NCBI GenBank assembly: GCA_947624165.1
Contig: CANQJC010000003.1
Coordinates: 37,885-101,884, forward strand
DNA from: an uncultured Clostridia bacterium
GTDB lineage: Bacteria > Bacillota > Clostridia > UBA1381
Direction of reading: 5' to 3'
DNA length: 64,000 nt
The notes under the pieces were generated by a model. It ran no database searches and had not been told where the DNA came from. It saw nothing but the letters and a program-made list of their open reading frames with translations. The translations under genes were made by a program, and so were the position numbers. Shown here piece after piece: positions 16,809 to 25,321 of the stretch (the first letter of the stretch is position 1; each line of letters opens with the position of its first letter).

Positions 16809-17731
16809 TGATGAAAGAATTGACTAAAAACAGATGGAAATTCGTTCTTATCCCCGCACTGATAGTTCTTGCCGGTATAGTATTCTATATTGTTCACGGC
16901 GGATTTAACTTCGACGTTGAATTTATGGGCGGCGTAAGAATGCAGGTAAATCTTCATACCGATTTTGACAACAGCGAAATCGTCGATCTTGTACAGAAAA
17001 GCACAACGGACACAGTTTCCGCTACGGTCCAGAAGGGTTCGAACGATCAGATTGCCGTTATAAAAACTCCTCCGATAGAGGATAATGTTAAAAATGACAT
17101 TTTCAACGCGATCAAGGAAAAGTATTCCCTTGCCGACGAGGATCTGATCGGCGTATCGTCAGCGTCCGCAAGCTTCGGTCTTGAGGTACAGAGAAAAGCT
17201 CTCCTATACACGTTGCTTGCGATTATATGTATTTTAATATATATCGCAATCAGGTTTGAATGGAGAAGCGCGATAATGGCGGTACTTGCGCTTGCCATAA
17301 ACGTACTTGTTATGGCTGCCGTATACGCCGTTACCAATATTCCTATCAACACGACGTTCATCGCCGCAATGCTGACGGTTGTCGGTTATTCGATCAATAA
17401 CACGATAGTTATATTCGACAGAATACGCGAAAACCAAAAGTCCCGCAAGAAAAATGAGACGATAGCCGAAATGACGGACAGAAGCATCAAGGAAACGCTC
17501 GGTCGTACAATCAATTCTACGATCACGACGCTTATAACAATAGTTCTCATCTATTTCCTCGGCGTTTCAACCATCAAGGATTTTGCCCTTCCGCTTATCG
17601 TAGGTATTATTGCAGGTGCATATACGTCGATATTCATCGCAAGCACATTCTGGGCGGCATGGAAAGAGTCAAACATGAAGGCAAAAGCCGCTGCGGCTCA
17701 GGAAAGAAAATCGAACAAAAAGAATAAGTAA
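16808..17731 (+). CDS. secF: protein translocase subunit SecF
   Basis: Partner of SecD, 307 residues. First membrane helix at about 12-30, an extracellular domain beginning FNFDVEFMGGVRMQV, then five helices with the conserved VGYSINNTIVIFDRIREN and STITTLITIVLIYFLG. GGAGGTG precedes the ATG, and TAATG links it to secD. The C-terminus is basic (RKSNKKNK). Followed by a strong terminator. Confidence 0.95.
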   Translation: MMKELTKNRWKFVLIPALIVLAGIVFYIVHGGFNFDVEFMGGVRMQVNLHTDFDNSEIVDLVQKSTTDTVSATVQKGSNDQIAVIKTPPIEDNVKNDIFNAIKEKYSLADEDLIGVSSASASFGLEVQRKALLYTLLAIICILIYIAIRFEWRSAIMAVLALAINVLVMAAVYAVTNIPINTTFIAAMLTVVGYSINNTIVIFDRIRENQKSRKKNETIAEMTDRSIKETLGRTINSTITTLITIVLIYFLGVSTIKDFALPLIVGIIAGAYTSIFIASTFWAAWKESNMKAKAAAAQERKSNKKNK

Positions 17732-17747
17732 TTTACTTTATAACAAA

Positions 17748-17777
17748 ACAGGCGCATAAAAATATGCGCCTGTTTTT
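17748..17777 (+). terminator. terminator of secDF
   Basis: ACAGGCGCAT / ATGCGCCTGT hairpin followed by TTTTTG. Confidence 0.9.
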
Positions 17778-17789
17778 GTATTAAAATTC

Positions 17790-17818
17790 TTGACATACAC
17801 CGCGTTTTATGTTATAAT
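17790..17818 (+). promoter_or_regulatory. promoter of tRNA-Ser
   Basis: Consensus TTGACA, 17 nt, TATAAT, 12 nt upstream of the mature tRNA 5' end. Confidence 0.88.
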
Positions 17819-17830
17819 GTTATGCGTTGC

Positions 17831-17918
17831 GGAGAGGTGGCCGAGTGGTCGAAGACGCAGCATTGGAAATGCTGTAACGTGAAAGCGTTCGTGGGTTCGA
17901 ATCCCATCCTCTCCTCCA
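17831..17918 (+). tRNA. tRNA-Ser(GGA)
   Basis: An 88-nt type II tRNA. Acceptor GGAGAGG pairs with CCTCTCC, the anticodon stem-loop is AGCATTGGAAATGCT with anticodon GGA, a long variable arm follows, the T loop is GGGTTCGAATCCC, and CCA is encoded. Single-gene unit with its own promoter and terminator; it reads UCC and UCU serine codons. Confidence 0.97.
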
Positions 17919-17922
17919 TTTG

Positions 17923-17958
17923 AAAAGCTTGGTTATGATCACGCATAACCAAGCTTTT
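17923..17958. terminator. bidirectional terminator between tRNA-Ser and MATE gene
   Basis: AAAAGCTTGGTTATG / CATAACCAAGCTTTT, a perfect 15-bp stem with A and T runs on its two sides. Confidence 0.92.
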
Positions 17959-17981
17959 TTGATACATGTTTCAACGTATTT

Positions 17982-19358
17982 TTAAGCCCCCATATTTACT
18001 GCCGGCGACGCGTGGCTTCTCTTGACGGTACGCCGCATAATTACAATGTACGCTGCAAGCATAGCCAAAGACGTGATCGCCCATGTTATGGGATAGACAA
18101 CTATAAGCATTTCAAACGACGGTGCTTTTGGAAATACAGTGTATATCCACAAAATTCTTAATCCGCACGAGCCGGCAAGAGATAAAAGCGCGGGCATAAG
18201 CGAATATCCCAGACCACGCATACTGCCGGAAAGTACGTCCATGAGCGCGCTTGTAAACTGAAAAATAAGGCAGTATTTCATTCTTACCAACCCTATCGCA
18301 ACAACCGCCGGTTCTGTCGTATAGAAATGCAAAGCAGTCTCGCCGAGCGCGAGAAAAACAAGGCTTAAAAGCGTTGGGAATATTATTCCCATAATGCTGC
18401 ACTGAAAAGCTATTTTCTTACACCTCGCAATATTGCCCGCTCCGTAATTCTGACTTGTGAACGTTACGCACGCCTGCGTAAATGAGTTTAGAAGAAAATA
18501 CACAAAACATTCAAAATTCAATGCCGCCGCCGAACCCGCTACAACATCGGAACCAAGCGTGTTAAGAGCAGACTGGGCGCATATGTTTGAAAATGAAAAT
18601 ACAACTCCCTGCAATCCCGCCGGTAATCCGATTTTTGTTATTTCCTTCAATATGCGCTTATCGATGCAAAGCTTCTTAAACGAAAGCTTAATCAGGCTTT
18701 CTTCGTGTGTCAGGAAATAAACTATCATACCCGAGCTTATAACGTTAGAAGTGACCGTCGCGATCGCAACTCCGGCTACGCTGAGCTTACACACAATGAC
18801 GAAAAACAGATTCAGTATAACGTTAACAATGCCCGAAACGAGCAGACATATGAACGGACGCTTAGTATCTCCCCTGCTCCTAAGGATCGCCGCGCCAAAG
18901 TTATAGAGCATCATAAACGGCATACCGAGAAAATATATTCTCAAATATACGACCGCAAGGTCGATAATATCGTCGGGCGTTGACATAAGGGTAAGTATCG
19001 GCTTTGTCACAGCAACGCCCAAAATCATAATTATAATACCGCTGATAACAGAGACAAGTATGGCGGTATGTACGGCGCGGCTTACTTTTTCCGAATTTCT
19101 CTCCCCGAGATAACGCGCGATGATAACATTTGCGCCGACAGAAAGTCCGACGAAAATATTTACAAGCAAATTTATGACCGGACCGTTGCTGCCGACTGCG
19201 GCAAGAGCGCGGCTTCCGGCAAAATGTCCGACAACCGCTACGTCCGCCGAATTAAACAGCTGCTGCAATATACTGCTTGCGGCAAGCGGAAGCGCGAAGA
19301 ACAGTATTTTATTCCATAATGACCCGCTTGTTAGATCCATACTTTTTTTACTATCCAT
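17982..19358 (-). CDS. MATE-family efflux transporter
   Basis: A 458-residue membrane protein with 12 predicted helices in two MATE (MatE) repeats: ALPLAASSILQQLFNSADVAVVGHFAG starts the first and IGLPAGLQGVVFSFSNICAQSALNTLG the second. The family exports drugs and metabolites by Na+ or H+ antiport; this sequence does not give the substrate. The track begins at an upstream TTG, but GAGGGG is 7 nt from the ATG at 19358 (MDSKKSMDL). It follows an acyl-CoA ligase gene after a GC-rich hairpin and may be transcribed with it. Confidence 0.88.
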   Translation of the reverse strand: MDSKKSMDLTSGSLWNKILFFALPLAASSILQQLFNSADVAVVGHFAGSRALAAVGSNGPVINLLVNIFVGLSVGANVIIARYLGERNSEKVSRAVHTAILVSVISGIIIMILGVAVTKPILTLMSTPDDIIDLAVVYLRIYFLGMPFMMLYNFGAAILRSRGDTKRPFICLLVSGIVNVILNLFFVIVCKLSVAGVAIATVTSNVISSGMIVYFLTHEESLIKLSFKKLCIDKRILKEITKIGLPAGLQGVVFSFSNICAQSALNTLGSDVVAGSAAALNFECFVYFLLNSFTQACVTFTSQNYGAGNIARCKKIAFQCSIMGIIFPTLLSLVFLALGETALHFYTTEPAVVAIGLVRMKYCLIFQFTSALMDVLSGSMRGLGYSLMPALLSLAGSCGLRILWIYTVFPKAPSFEMLIVVYPITWAITSLAMLAAYIVIMRRTVKRSHASPAVNMGA

Positions 19359-19393
19359 AATATAACCCCTCAAATATATACTTTATATGCCGA

Positions 19394-19415
19394 CAGCGGC
19401 AGCCCCTGCTGCCGC
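19394..19415. other. GC-rich hairpin between acyl-CoA ligase and MATE gene
   Basis: AGCGGCAG / CTGCCGCT stem of 8 bp without a T run on either strand. It is not a typical terminator; it may mark a processing or stability point between the two minus-strand genes. Confidence 0.4.
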
Positions 19416-19432
19416 TTCGATTGTATCTTTTA

Positions 19433-21280
19433 TTATATGCGTACAAGCAATCCGTTTATCAAATCGTCCTTCGCGAGCTGCTTCATTTTGTAATGGAGCT
19501 TTTTACCCGTTGCGTTCACAGGCACGTCAGCCACAAATCTGTAATATCTCGGACGCTTGTAATTTGAAATCATAGGATTCTTTTTGCAGAATTCGTCGAG
19601 TTCATCAACTGTCAGACTTTCATCCGATTTTACAATATAAGCGGTAACGATTTCACCTCTCACCTTATCCGGCGCGGCGGTAACGATGCTGTCCGCGACC
19701 TTTGGATGCGTATTCAGCACCTCCTCGACTTGAGCGGGATATATATTTTCTCCTCCCGATATGATCATATCGTCTTTTCGTCCCACAACGCTTATAAAAT
19801 GATTTTTATCCCACGTACCCAAGTCGCCGGTGTACATAAATCCGTCACGGAATTTACGTTCCGTCTCATTGTCGTTATTGTAATAGAAATACGACGATTT
19901 CGCGTGCGATTTGATAATGATTTCGCCGACTTCGTTTCCGTCCATATTCGCAAGCTCGTCGGGAGCGGCGTTACGTTCGTCGAATACCTTTACGACACGG
20001 ACATCGTCGTCGGTACATGAGCGTCCCGCCGTACCTGCCATGGCCGGCAGATCCGTCGGGCGCAGAAAGGTGTTCCAAAAAGTCTCGGTCGTACCGTATC
20101 CGTTGAAGATTTTAGGCGTAAGCACGCTCTGATAACGTATGCAGGCGGCTCTCTCGAGCGGACTACCCATTGTGACGATACCGCGAAGCGCGCTCAGGTC
20201 AAAGCCGTACTTCTCCTGCGTTTCCGTCAGACGCGCAAGCACGTTCGGAACGCCTATTATAAATGAAAGCTTATATTCCTCTATATACTTCAGCGTCGCT
20301 ACCGGGTCAAACTTGCGCATAACCGTAACCGAGCCGCCCGCATAAAGCGTCGGAGTGATACCGCCGGAATGAAGTCCGCCACGGTGAAACCACGGGGTCG
20401 TATTCATGGTCTTATCCTCCGACGAAAGCGGGAAATGCATCATTACGTCATGCGCGCTCAATACCTCGTTTATGCTCATCAGACAAACGCCCTTCGGAAG
20501 TCCTGTCGTGCCTGACGTATACAGACGCGTCGTTTCATCAAATGCCGAAAGCTTCCACTTTAAATTCGGATCGTCATCCGAACGACCGCGGATATATTCC
20601 GAATAACGCACGCTGCCGTGTATTGGCACGCAATTCTCCTCGTCTATCATGATTACGACGTCAATCTTATGTTTCGCATGGATCAACGCCTGTTCGACGG
20701 CGTCCTTGTTCATCGCTTCGTAAATAAACACCTTCGGTTTACTGTCGTCTATTGTTTGAGCGATTTCTCCCGCCGAAAGTCTGAAGTTTATCGGACAGCT
20801 TACCGCGCCCGTTTTGTGACAGCCGATATATGCAAAAACAAACTCAGGGCAGTTTAAAAGCTGGAACATCACAACATCGCCCTTTCGAATACCGCAGTCA
20901 AGTATTGCTTCGGCAAATCTGTTCGCCTGTGCGTTCAACTCATTATATGTGTATCTTTTGTCAACTGCGGGGTCATAAAGAGCCTCGTTATCGCCGAACC
21001 TGCGAACATTGCGCATGAAACCGTTTAACCATGTGTATTCCTCCGAAAAAGCGTCAATAAACATATCCACCCTGTGCTGCTTTGCATCAGGCAAAAATCT
21101 TTCCTTGGCGGAACCCAGGGCGTTTTCAATCGACGAGAAAATATCGCGTACCTCCTCGCCGTCATACTCATAATTTGATTTGTTCGAACAGTTTTCGAGC
21201 AGACGCAGCGCGTCAATTATCTTATCTCTGCGTGAATACGCGACACGCTCGAACCTTTCCTTTTTTGTTTCCTTGCTCAT
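19433..21280 (-). CDS. AMP-binding acyl-CoA synthetase/ligase
   Basis: A 615-residue ANL-superfamily adenylating enzyme. The P-loop-like YTSGTTGLPKGVC, the GYGTTE motif, FMYTGDLG and the C-terminal hinge/lysine region NATGKKLHYKM are all present, so it should activate a carboxylate as acyl-AMP and load CoA. An 80-residue N-terminal extension (FERVAYSRRDKIIDALRLLENCSNKSNYEYDG) precedes the usual start of the fold and is not recognisable. It resembles medium/long-chain fatty acid ligases; the substrate is not determinable. AAGGAG ribosome binding site and its own promoter are present. Confidence 0.85.
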   Translation of the reverse strand: MSKETKKERFERVAYSRRDKIIDALRLLENCSNKSNYEYDGEEVRDIFSSIENALGSAKERFLPDAKQHRVDMFIDAFSEEYTWLNGFMRNVRRFGDNEALYDPAVDKRYTYNELNAQANRFAEAILDCGIRKGDVVMFQLLNCPEFVFAYIGCHKTGAVSCPINFRLSAGEIAQTIDDSKPKVFIYEAMNKDAVEQALIHAKHKIDVVIMIDEENCVPIHGSVRYSEYIRGRSDDDPNLKWKLSAFDETTRLYTSGTTGLPKGVCLMSINEVLSAHDVMMHFPLSSEDKTMNTTPWFHRGGLHSGGITPTLYAGGSVTVMRKFDPVATLKYIEEYKLSFIIGVPNVLARLTETQEKYGFDLSALRGIVTMGSPLERAACIRYQSVLTPKIFNGYGTTETFWNTFLRPTDLPAMAGTAGRSCTDDDVRVVKVFDERNAAPDELANMDGNEVGEIIIKSHAKSSYFYYNNDNETERKFRDGFMYTGDLGTWDKNHFISVVGRKDDMIISGGENIYPAQVEEVLNTHPKVADSIVTAAPDKVRGEIVTAYIVKSDESLTVDELDEFCKKNPMISNYKRPRYYRFVADVPVNATGKKLHYKMKQLAKDDLINGLLVRI

Positions 21281-21315
21281 AGCCTTCTCCTTGTAATAGA
21301 ATATTTTGCAAATAT

Positions 21316-21344
21316 ATTATATAATAAGCCAGTAGTCGTGTCAA
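21316..21344 (-). promoter_or_regulatory. promoter of the acyl-CoA ligase gene
   Basis: Minus-strand TTGACA, 17 nt, TATAAT, both hexamers perfect, about 35 nt upstream of the ATG. Confidence 0.85.
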
Positions 21345-21346
21345 GA

Positions 21347-21385
21347 AAAATATGCACAATATTTTGAGAATATTGTGCATATTTT
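21347..21385 (-). terminator. terminator of the metal ATPase operon
   Basis: Perfect 17-bp inverted repeat AAAATATGCACAATATT with a 5-nt loop. On the minus strand it is followed by TTTTTCTT. It is AT-rich and unusually long. Confidence 0.75.
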
Positions 21386-21426
21386 GATTCTATATTTTAT
21401 TAAATTCTATATTTGAAAAATGTACT

Positions 21427-23295
21427 TTATGCGTGCAGCGCACGTATCGAATTGAGGACGGCTATTATCATTACGCCCACGTCAGCGAAAATCGCAGCCC
21501 ACATATCGGCAATACCGAGCGCGCCCATTGCAAGACATACGAGCTTTACACCGATCGCAAAAATAATATTTTCGTACACGATACGCATACACTTGCGCGA
21601 AATCTTGATAGATTGCGAAATTTTGAGAGGATCGTCGTCCATAAGCACAACATCGGCGGCTTCGATCGCCGCATCGGAACCAAGCGCGCCCATCGCTATA
21701 CCAACGTCCGCAAGCGATATGACCGGCGCGTCGTTCAACCCGTCTCCGACAAATACAAGGGCTTCGCCCCGTTTTTTTTCTTTCAGGAATTTTTCCGTGA
21801 TTTTTACCTTATCGTCGGGTAAAAGCGAACAGAACACCTCGTCCGCTCCTATCTGTTCCGCTACCGCTTTCGCAGTCTTTTCACCGTCGCCCGTAAGCAT
21901 TACGGTTTTTCTTACGCCCGCTTTTTTGAGTTCCCTTAAAGCGGTGAACGCTTCGTTCTTGACCGTATCCGAAACAAGAATATGTCCCGCGTATTCGCCG
22001 CCGACTGCGACATGGACGGTCGTTCCCGCGCCGCTGCAAGGCTTATAATCGGCTCCAACGTTTTCCATGAGTTTTTCGTTACCGACCGCCGCTTCACACC
22101 CGTCGACCAGAGCCGTAACGCCCTGTCCCGCAGTCTCTTTCACGCCGCTCACGCGCGTTTCGTCGATACTCATTCCGTACGCGCCGCGTATACTTTTTGC
22201 GATCGGGTGATTCGATCCGCTCTCCGCAAGCGCGGCGTACTCTATCAATCGTTCTTTGTCTATCGTATTATGATGTACTCCGCTGACCTCGAACACACCC
22301 TTTGTCATTGTGCCGGTTTTGTCAAATAATACATATTTTGTCTTTGAGAGCGTCTCTATATAATTTGAGCCTTTTATAAGTATGCCGTTCGCTCCCGCGC
22401 CGCCTATACCCGCAAAAAATGTCAAGGGAATACTTATCACAAGCGCGCACGGACAGCTTATAACGAGAAAGGTGAGCGCGCGCATCACCCACTTGCCCCA
22501 TTCGGGCGATCGTCCCGTTATCGTCATAAAAATCGGAACGAGGAGAGCAAGCGCGAGCGCGGTAAAGCACACAGCCGGAGTATAGTATTTTGCAAATTTG
22601 CTGATAAAATTTTCGGACTTTGATTTCTTTTCGCCTGAATTTTCCACAAGCTCGAGAATTTTAGACGCGGTCGATTCTCCGAATTCTTTTGTCGTCCTTA
22701 TTTTTATCAGTCCGGTCATATTTATACAGCCGCTGTGGACCTCGTCGCCTTCCTCAACGTCCTTCGGTATACTCTCGCCGGTCAAAGCGGCGGTATCAAG
22801 CGTCGAGGTACCGTTCGATATTACACCGTCGATCGGTATTTTTTCTCCGGCTCTTACTATGATCTCGCTTCCGATTTCTACCTCATCGGGATCGACGCTT
22901 ATTATTTCACCGTCTCTTTCTATATTCGCGCTGTCGGGACGAATATCCATAAGCGCGCTTATATTGCGTCTGCTTTTGCCGACGGCACAGCTCTGAAAAA
23001 GCTCTCCGATTTGATAAAAGAGCATGACAGCCGATGCTTCCGTATATTCTCCCAAAATTATCGCGCCTATCGTTGCGACAGCCATAAGGAAATTTTCGTC
23101 AAAAACCTGTCCGTTTACAATCCCTCTGAATGCCTTTAAAAGTATATCGTATCCGATGATTAGATACGGAACAAGACAAAACGCAAAATTAACGGCTCTG
23201 GGAAGCTTAAAAATATGTTCGCTAATTAAACACGCCGCAAGAAGACCCGCGGCGGCTATGATCCGCACAAGCGTCCTTTTTTGTTTTCTTGTCAT
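21427..23295 (-). CDS. P1B-type Zn2+/Cd2+/Pb2+-exporting ATPase (no N-terminal metal-binding domain)
   Basis: A 622-residue heavy-metal ATPase. It has TGES (actuator), the metal-site motif SCPCALVIS, the phosphorylation site DKTGTMTKG, SGSNHPIAKSI (the HP motif) and GDGLNDAPVI. CPC plus the last-helix acidic/lysine features suggest zinc, cadmium or lead rather than copper. The usual N-terminal HMA domain is missing; it is encoded as a separate 72-residue gene just upstream (23308-23526). GTG at 23304 opens the track ORF, but AAGGGG is 8 nt from the ATG at 23295. Regulated by an ArsR-like operator. Confidence 0.92.
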   Translation of the reverse strand: MTRKQKRTLVRIIAAAGLLAACLISEHIFKLPRAVNFAFCLVPYLIIGYDILLKAFRGIVNGQVFDENFLMAVATIGAIILGEYTEASAVMLFYQIGELFQSCAVGKSRRNISALMDIRPDSANIERDGEIISVDPDEVEIGSEIIVRAGEKIPIDGVISNGTSTLDTAALTGESIPKDVEEGDEVHSGCINMTGLIKIRTTKEFGESTASKILELVENSGEKKSKSENFISKFAKYYTPAVCFTALALALLVPIFMTITGRSPEWGKWVMRALTFLVISCPCALVISIPLTFFAGIGGAGANGILIKGSNYIETLSKTKYVLFDKTGTMTKGVFEVSGVHHNTIDKERLIEYAALAESGSNHPIAKSIRGAYGMSIDETRVSGVKETAGQGVTALVDGCEAAVGNEKLMENVGADYKPCSGAGTTVHVAVGGEYAGHILVSDTVKNEAFTALRELKKAGVRKTVMLTGDGEKTAKAVAEQIGADEVFCSLLPDDKVKITEKFLKEKKRGEALVFVGDGLNDAPVISLADVGIAMGALGSDAAIEAADVVLMDDDPLKISQSIKISRKCMRIVYENIIFAIGVKLVCLAMGALGIADMWAAIFADVGVMIIAVLNSIRALHA

Positions 23296-23307
23296 GATAC
23301 GCACCCC

Positions 23308-23526
23308 TTAAATATATATTTCGCAATCCGGCTCTACCTTTCGGCACTTTTTCAAAACTTCCTTCATAACGGCTTTGACGTCAGCGTTTTCCTCAAACTC
23401 CACATTCATCTTAAGTGCCATGAAGTTCACCGACGCGTTTTTTATACCGTCGATCGAATTTGCCGCCGATTCCATCTTGTTTGCACAGTTTGCGCAGTCA
23501 ACCTCGATTTTATAACTTTTTTTCAT
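23308..23526 (-). CDS. stand-alone HMA metal-binding protein
   Basis: A 72-residue heavy-metal-associated ferredoxin-like domain. The metal site is the DCANCANKME form of CxxC seen in the N-terminal domains of ZntA/CadA, not the MxCxxC of copper chaperones. The tail adds another cysteine and acidic residues (EPDCEIYI). It lies 12 nt before the ATPase that lacks this domain, so the two look like a split ZntA. ATG with GGAGGG ribosome binding site; first gene after the operator and promoter. Confidence 0.92.
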   Translation of the reverse strand: MKKSYKIEVDCANCANKMESAANSIDGIKNASVNFMALKMNVEFEENADVKAVMKEVLKKCRKVEPDCEIYI

Positions 23527-23553
23527 TACTATCCCTCCGATTTATTATATTTG

Positions 23554-23579
23554 AACAAATGAGCAGTTGTTCATTTGTT
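23554..23579 (-). promoter_or_regulatory. ArsR/SmtB-type operator in front of the HMA-ATPase operon
   Basis: A 26-bp imperfect palindrome, AACAAATGAGCA / TTGTTCATTTGTT, with only one mismatched pair. Position and pattern (AATGAxCA...TGxTCATT) resemble metal-sensing ArsR/SmtB sites, and it covers the expected transcription start. No ArsR gene is in the window. Confidence 0.65.
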
Positions 23580-23585
23580 TATTTA

Positions 23586-23614
23586 ATTTTATCACCATAC
23601 CGTTTCTTTGTCAA
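23586..23614 (-). promoter_or_regulatory. promoter of the HMA-ATPase operon
   Basis: Minus-strand TTGACA, 17 nt, TAAAAT, directly upstream of the operator palindrome. Confidence 0.8.
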
Positions 23615-23635
23615 TAATTATTTTATAAAAAATTA

Positions 23636-23667
23636 AAAAAAGAGACGAATTAAATCGTCTCTTTTTT
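23636..23667 (-). terminator. terminator of the ECF sigma/DUF4367 operon
   Basis: AAAAAGAGACGA / TCGTCTCTTTTT with a T run on the minus-strand 3' side. Confidence 0.88.
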
Positions 23668-23697
23668 CGCATGATTGAAAAATTCATAAAACAAGAC

Positions 23698-24567
23698 TTA
23701 TTTTATGCTTTCGGCAACCTTTAAAAGCTCGTCGCCCGTTACATTGCTCGAACCGCTGATAACGGTGATGCTTACGCCGTTTTGCTCCCACATAATTTCA
23801 TGGTCGCTTACCGCGGCGGTGCAGCCGTTTATAAGCATTTCCGTAACGTTCTCGTTTGTAGACGTTTCATATGCCGTTTCATCATTTATGACACGCTCGT
23901 GAATTGAAAACGTCTCCTTACCGTTTGAATAAGTCAGCGTCGCATAATTGCCGGACATCGCGCCGTCGTCATCGCGGAAGCCGTTGCCGTACAGGAACGA
24001 ATAACCGTCGGGAACGTACTCGGGAACTTTAAGGTCAAAGCTTAAATCCGCTCCGAACTCGTCCAATGACGTATACACCTTTATACGCTCGTCGTCATAA
24101 GGAATTTTCGTCCCGTTGTCCTTCGAGACGTCCACACGTATATCCATACTGTCCGCGTAACCGCTGTCGATAAACATCTGCGCAAGACTCGCTTCGTCGT
24201 ACTGCTTTCCGTCCTTGTCGTATAAATCGCCGTACGTCATACCGTATGTGATGGAATTAAGCTCGTTGCCGTCCTTGTCATAGAATTTACCGCTCAGTTT
24301 TTCGGGAATTTCCCATTCCATGCCGGTATCGTCCGTTTGTATCATCATGTTGTGACCCGTGTTGATGCTCTTTACGATTTTGGTAACGTATCCCGACGCG
24401 AACGCTGTGCCGGTTATTGCCACAGCCGCCGCACAAGCCGCGATCACGGCTATTTTTCTTACACTCATTTTACCCTTTTTCATTTCCGTGTTCTCCTTTT
24501 TCATTTCATTTTCATAGACTTCAAAATCCATTTTTACATCGTTGAGGTAATCATACTCATTTTTCAC
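23698..24567 (-). CDS. membrane protein with DUF4367 C-terminal domain, probable anti-sigma or sigma-linked sensor
   Basis: A 289-residue protein. A short charged N-terminus (1-35) precedes one membrane helix (IAVIAACAAAVAITGTAFA, about 38-57), and the rest is outside. The last 110 residues, with LKVPEYVPDGYSFLYGNGF...MWEQNGVSITVISG, match the DUF4367 pattern. Such proteins are often found beside ECF sigma factors. It starts with GTG at AAAGGAG and overlaps the sigma gene by 11 nt. Whether its 35-residue cytoplasmic part binds the sigma factor is inference. Confidence 0.75.
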   Translation of the reverse strand: MKNEYDYLNDVKMDFEVYENEMKKENTEMKKGKMSVRKIAVIAACAAAVAITGTAFASGYVTKIVKSINTGHNMMIQTDDTGMEWEIPEKLSGKFYDKDGNELNSITYGMTYGDLYDKDGKQYDEASLAQMFIDSGYADSMDIRVDVSKDNGTKIPYDDERIKVYTSLDEFGADLSFDLKVPEYVPDGYSFLYGNGFRDDDGAMSGNYATLTYSNGKETFSIHERVINDETAYETSTNENVTEMLINGCTAAVSDHEIMWEQNGVSITVISGSSNVTGDELLKVAESIK

Positions 24568-25117
24568 GATAATTACTCCTTTCTTCGCTCAATATCGTTC
24601 TGAGTTTCAGTCTCCCGCGCGAAAGTCTGCCGTACACCCACGAGGTCTTTTTATTTGTGTCGCGCGCGATCGCTTCGATCGGTTCTTCCAAAATATAGCG
24701 TTTTATAAAGATATCCCTGTCGCGCTCACTGAGCCCCGACAAAAGAGACAGCGTCTCCTCCTCTATTTCCTTGAGTATCAAGTCTGCGTCTATTTCTCTT
24801 TTATCCGCGATATCCTCGTTCAACTTCCCCGACGTAAGCTCTCTGTAAAATTTTCTCTTATAATTTATCGCGCGGTATTTACTCACCGCGCCTATCCAAT
24901 TTTTCAAAGTATTCTTACTTGGGTCAAATCGGCTCATATTTTGCCAGAGCGCGAAAAATATATCGTTTACGCAGTCTTCGTACCACATGGAAATATCCTT
25001 TAAATGATATCGGACAATTGAATTTACAAGCCGTCCGTAACGCCGTATAATTTCTTCAAACGCCTTTTCGTCACCGTGCGCCGCAAGCGAAGCAAGACGA
25101 TTGTCATCACCGAGCAT
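24557..25117 (-). CDS. ECF-type RNA polymerase sigma factor
   Basis: A 186-residue sigma-70 family factor with only regions 2 and 4: DEKAFEEIIRRYGRLVNSIV...YEDCVNDIFFALWQ (region 2) and LSGLSERDRDIFIKRYILEEPIEAIARDTNKKTSWVYGRLSRGRLKL (region 4). The last 11 nt overlap the downstream membrane protein, as typical of sigma/anti-sigma pairs. Divergent from the SLH glycosidase gene, 204 nt away. The promoter region holds only a weak TCGACA-17-TATAGA. Confidence 0.9.
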   Translation of the reverse strand: MLGDDNRLASLAAHGDEKAFEEIIRRYGRLVNSIVRYHLKDISMWYEDCVNDIFFALWQNMSRFDPSKNTLKNWIGAVSKYRAINYKRKFYRELTSGKLNEDIADKREIDADLILKEIEEETLSLLSGLSERDRDIFIKRYILEEPIEAIARDTNKKTSWVYGRLSRGRLKLRTILSEERSNYREK

Positions 25118-25235
25118 AGAATAATCACCTGCCTTAGAAACGTTTCTATAATATAATACACGTCCATTGTCGATTTTCTATCATTTTATTTTATCAGTAA
25201 ATTTAATTTTTTTCAACGATGCGCTATTTTGTGTT

Positions 25236-25264
25236 TTACATAAAATAAATTTTGTGGTACAATA
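25236..25264 (+). promoter_or_regulatory. promoter of the SLH phosphodiester glycosidase gene
   Basis: TTTACA, 17 nt, TACAAT, about 58 nt upstream of the TTG start. Confidence 0.65.
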
Positions 25265-25321
25265 TATTAAGTGGATAAAAGAATATTATATTTATATAGA
25301 GTATGAATAGGAGGAAAATTT

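Noticed and set aside
19394-19415. Hairpin examined as a terminator of the acyl-CoA ligase gene
   Set aside because: No T run follows on the relevant strand, so it was listed only as a hairpin.
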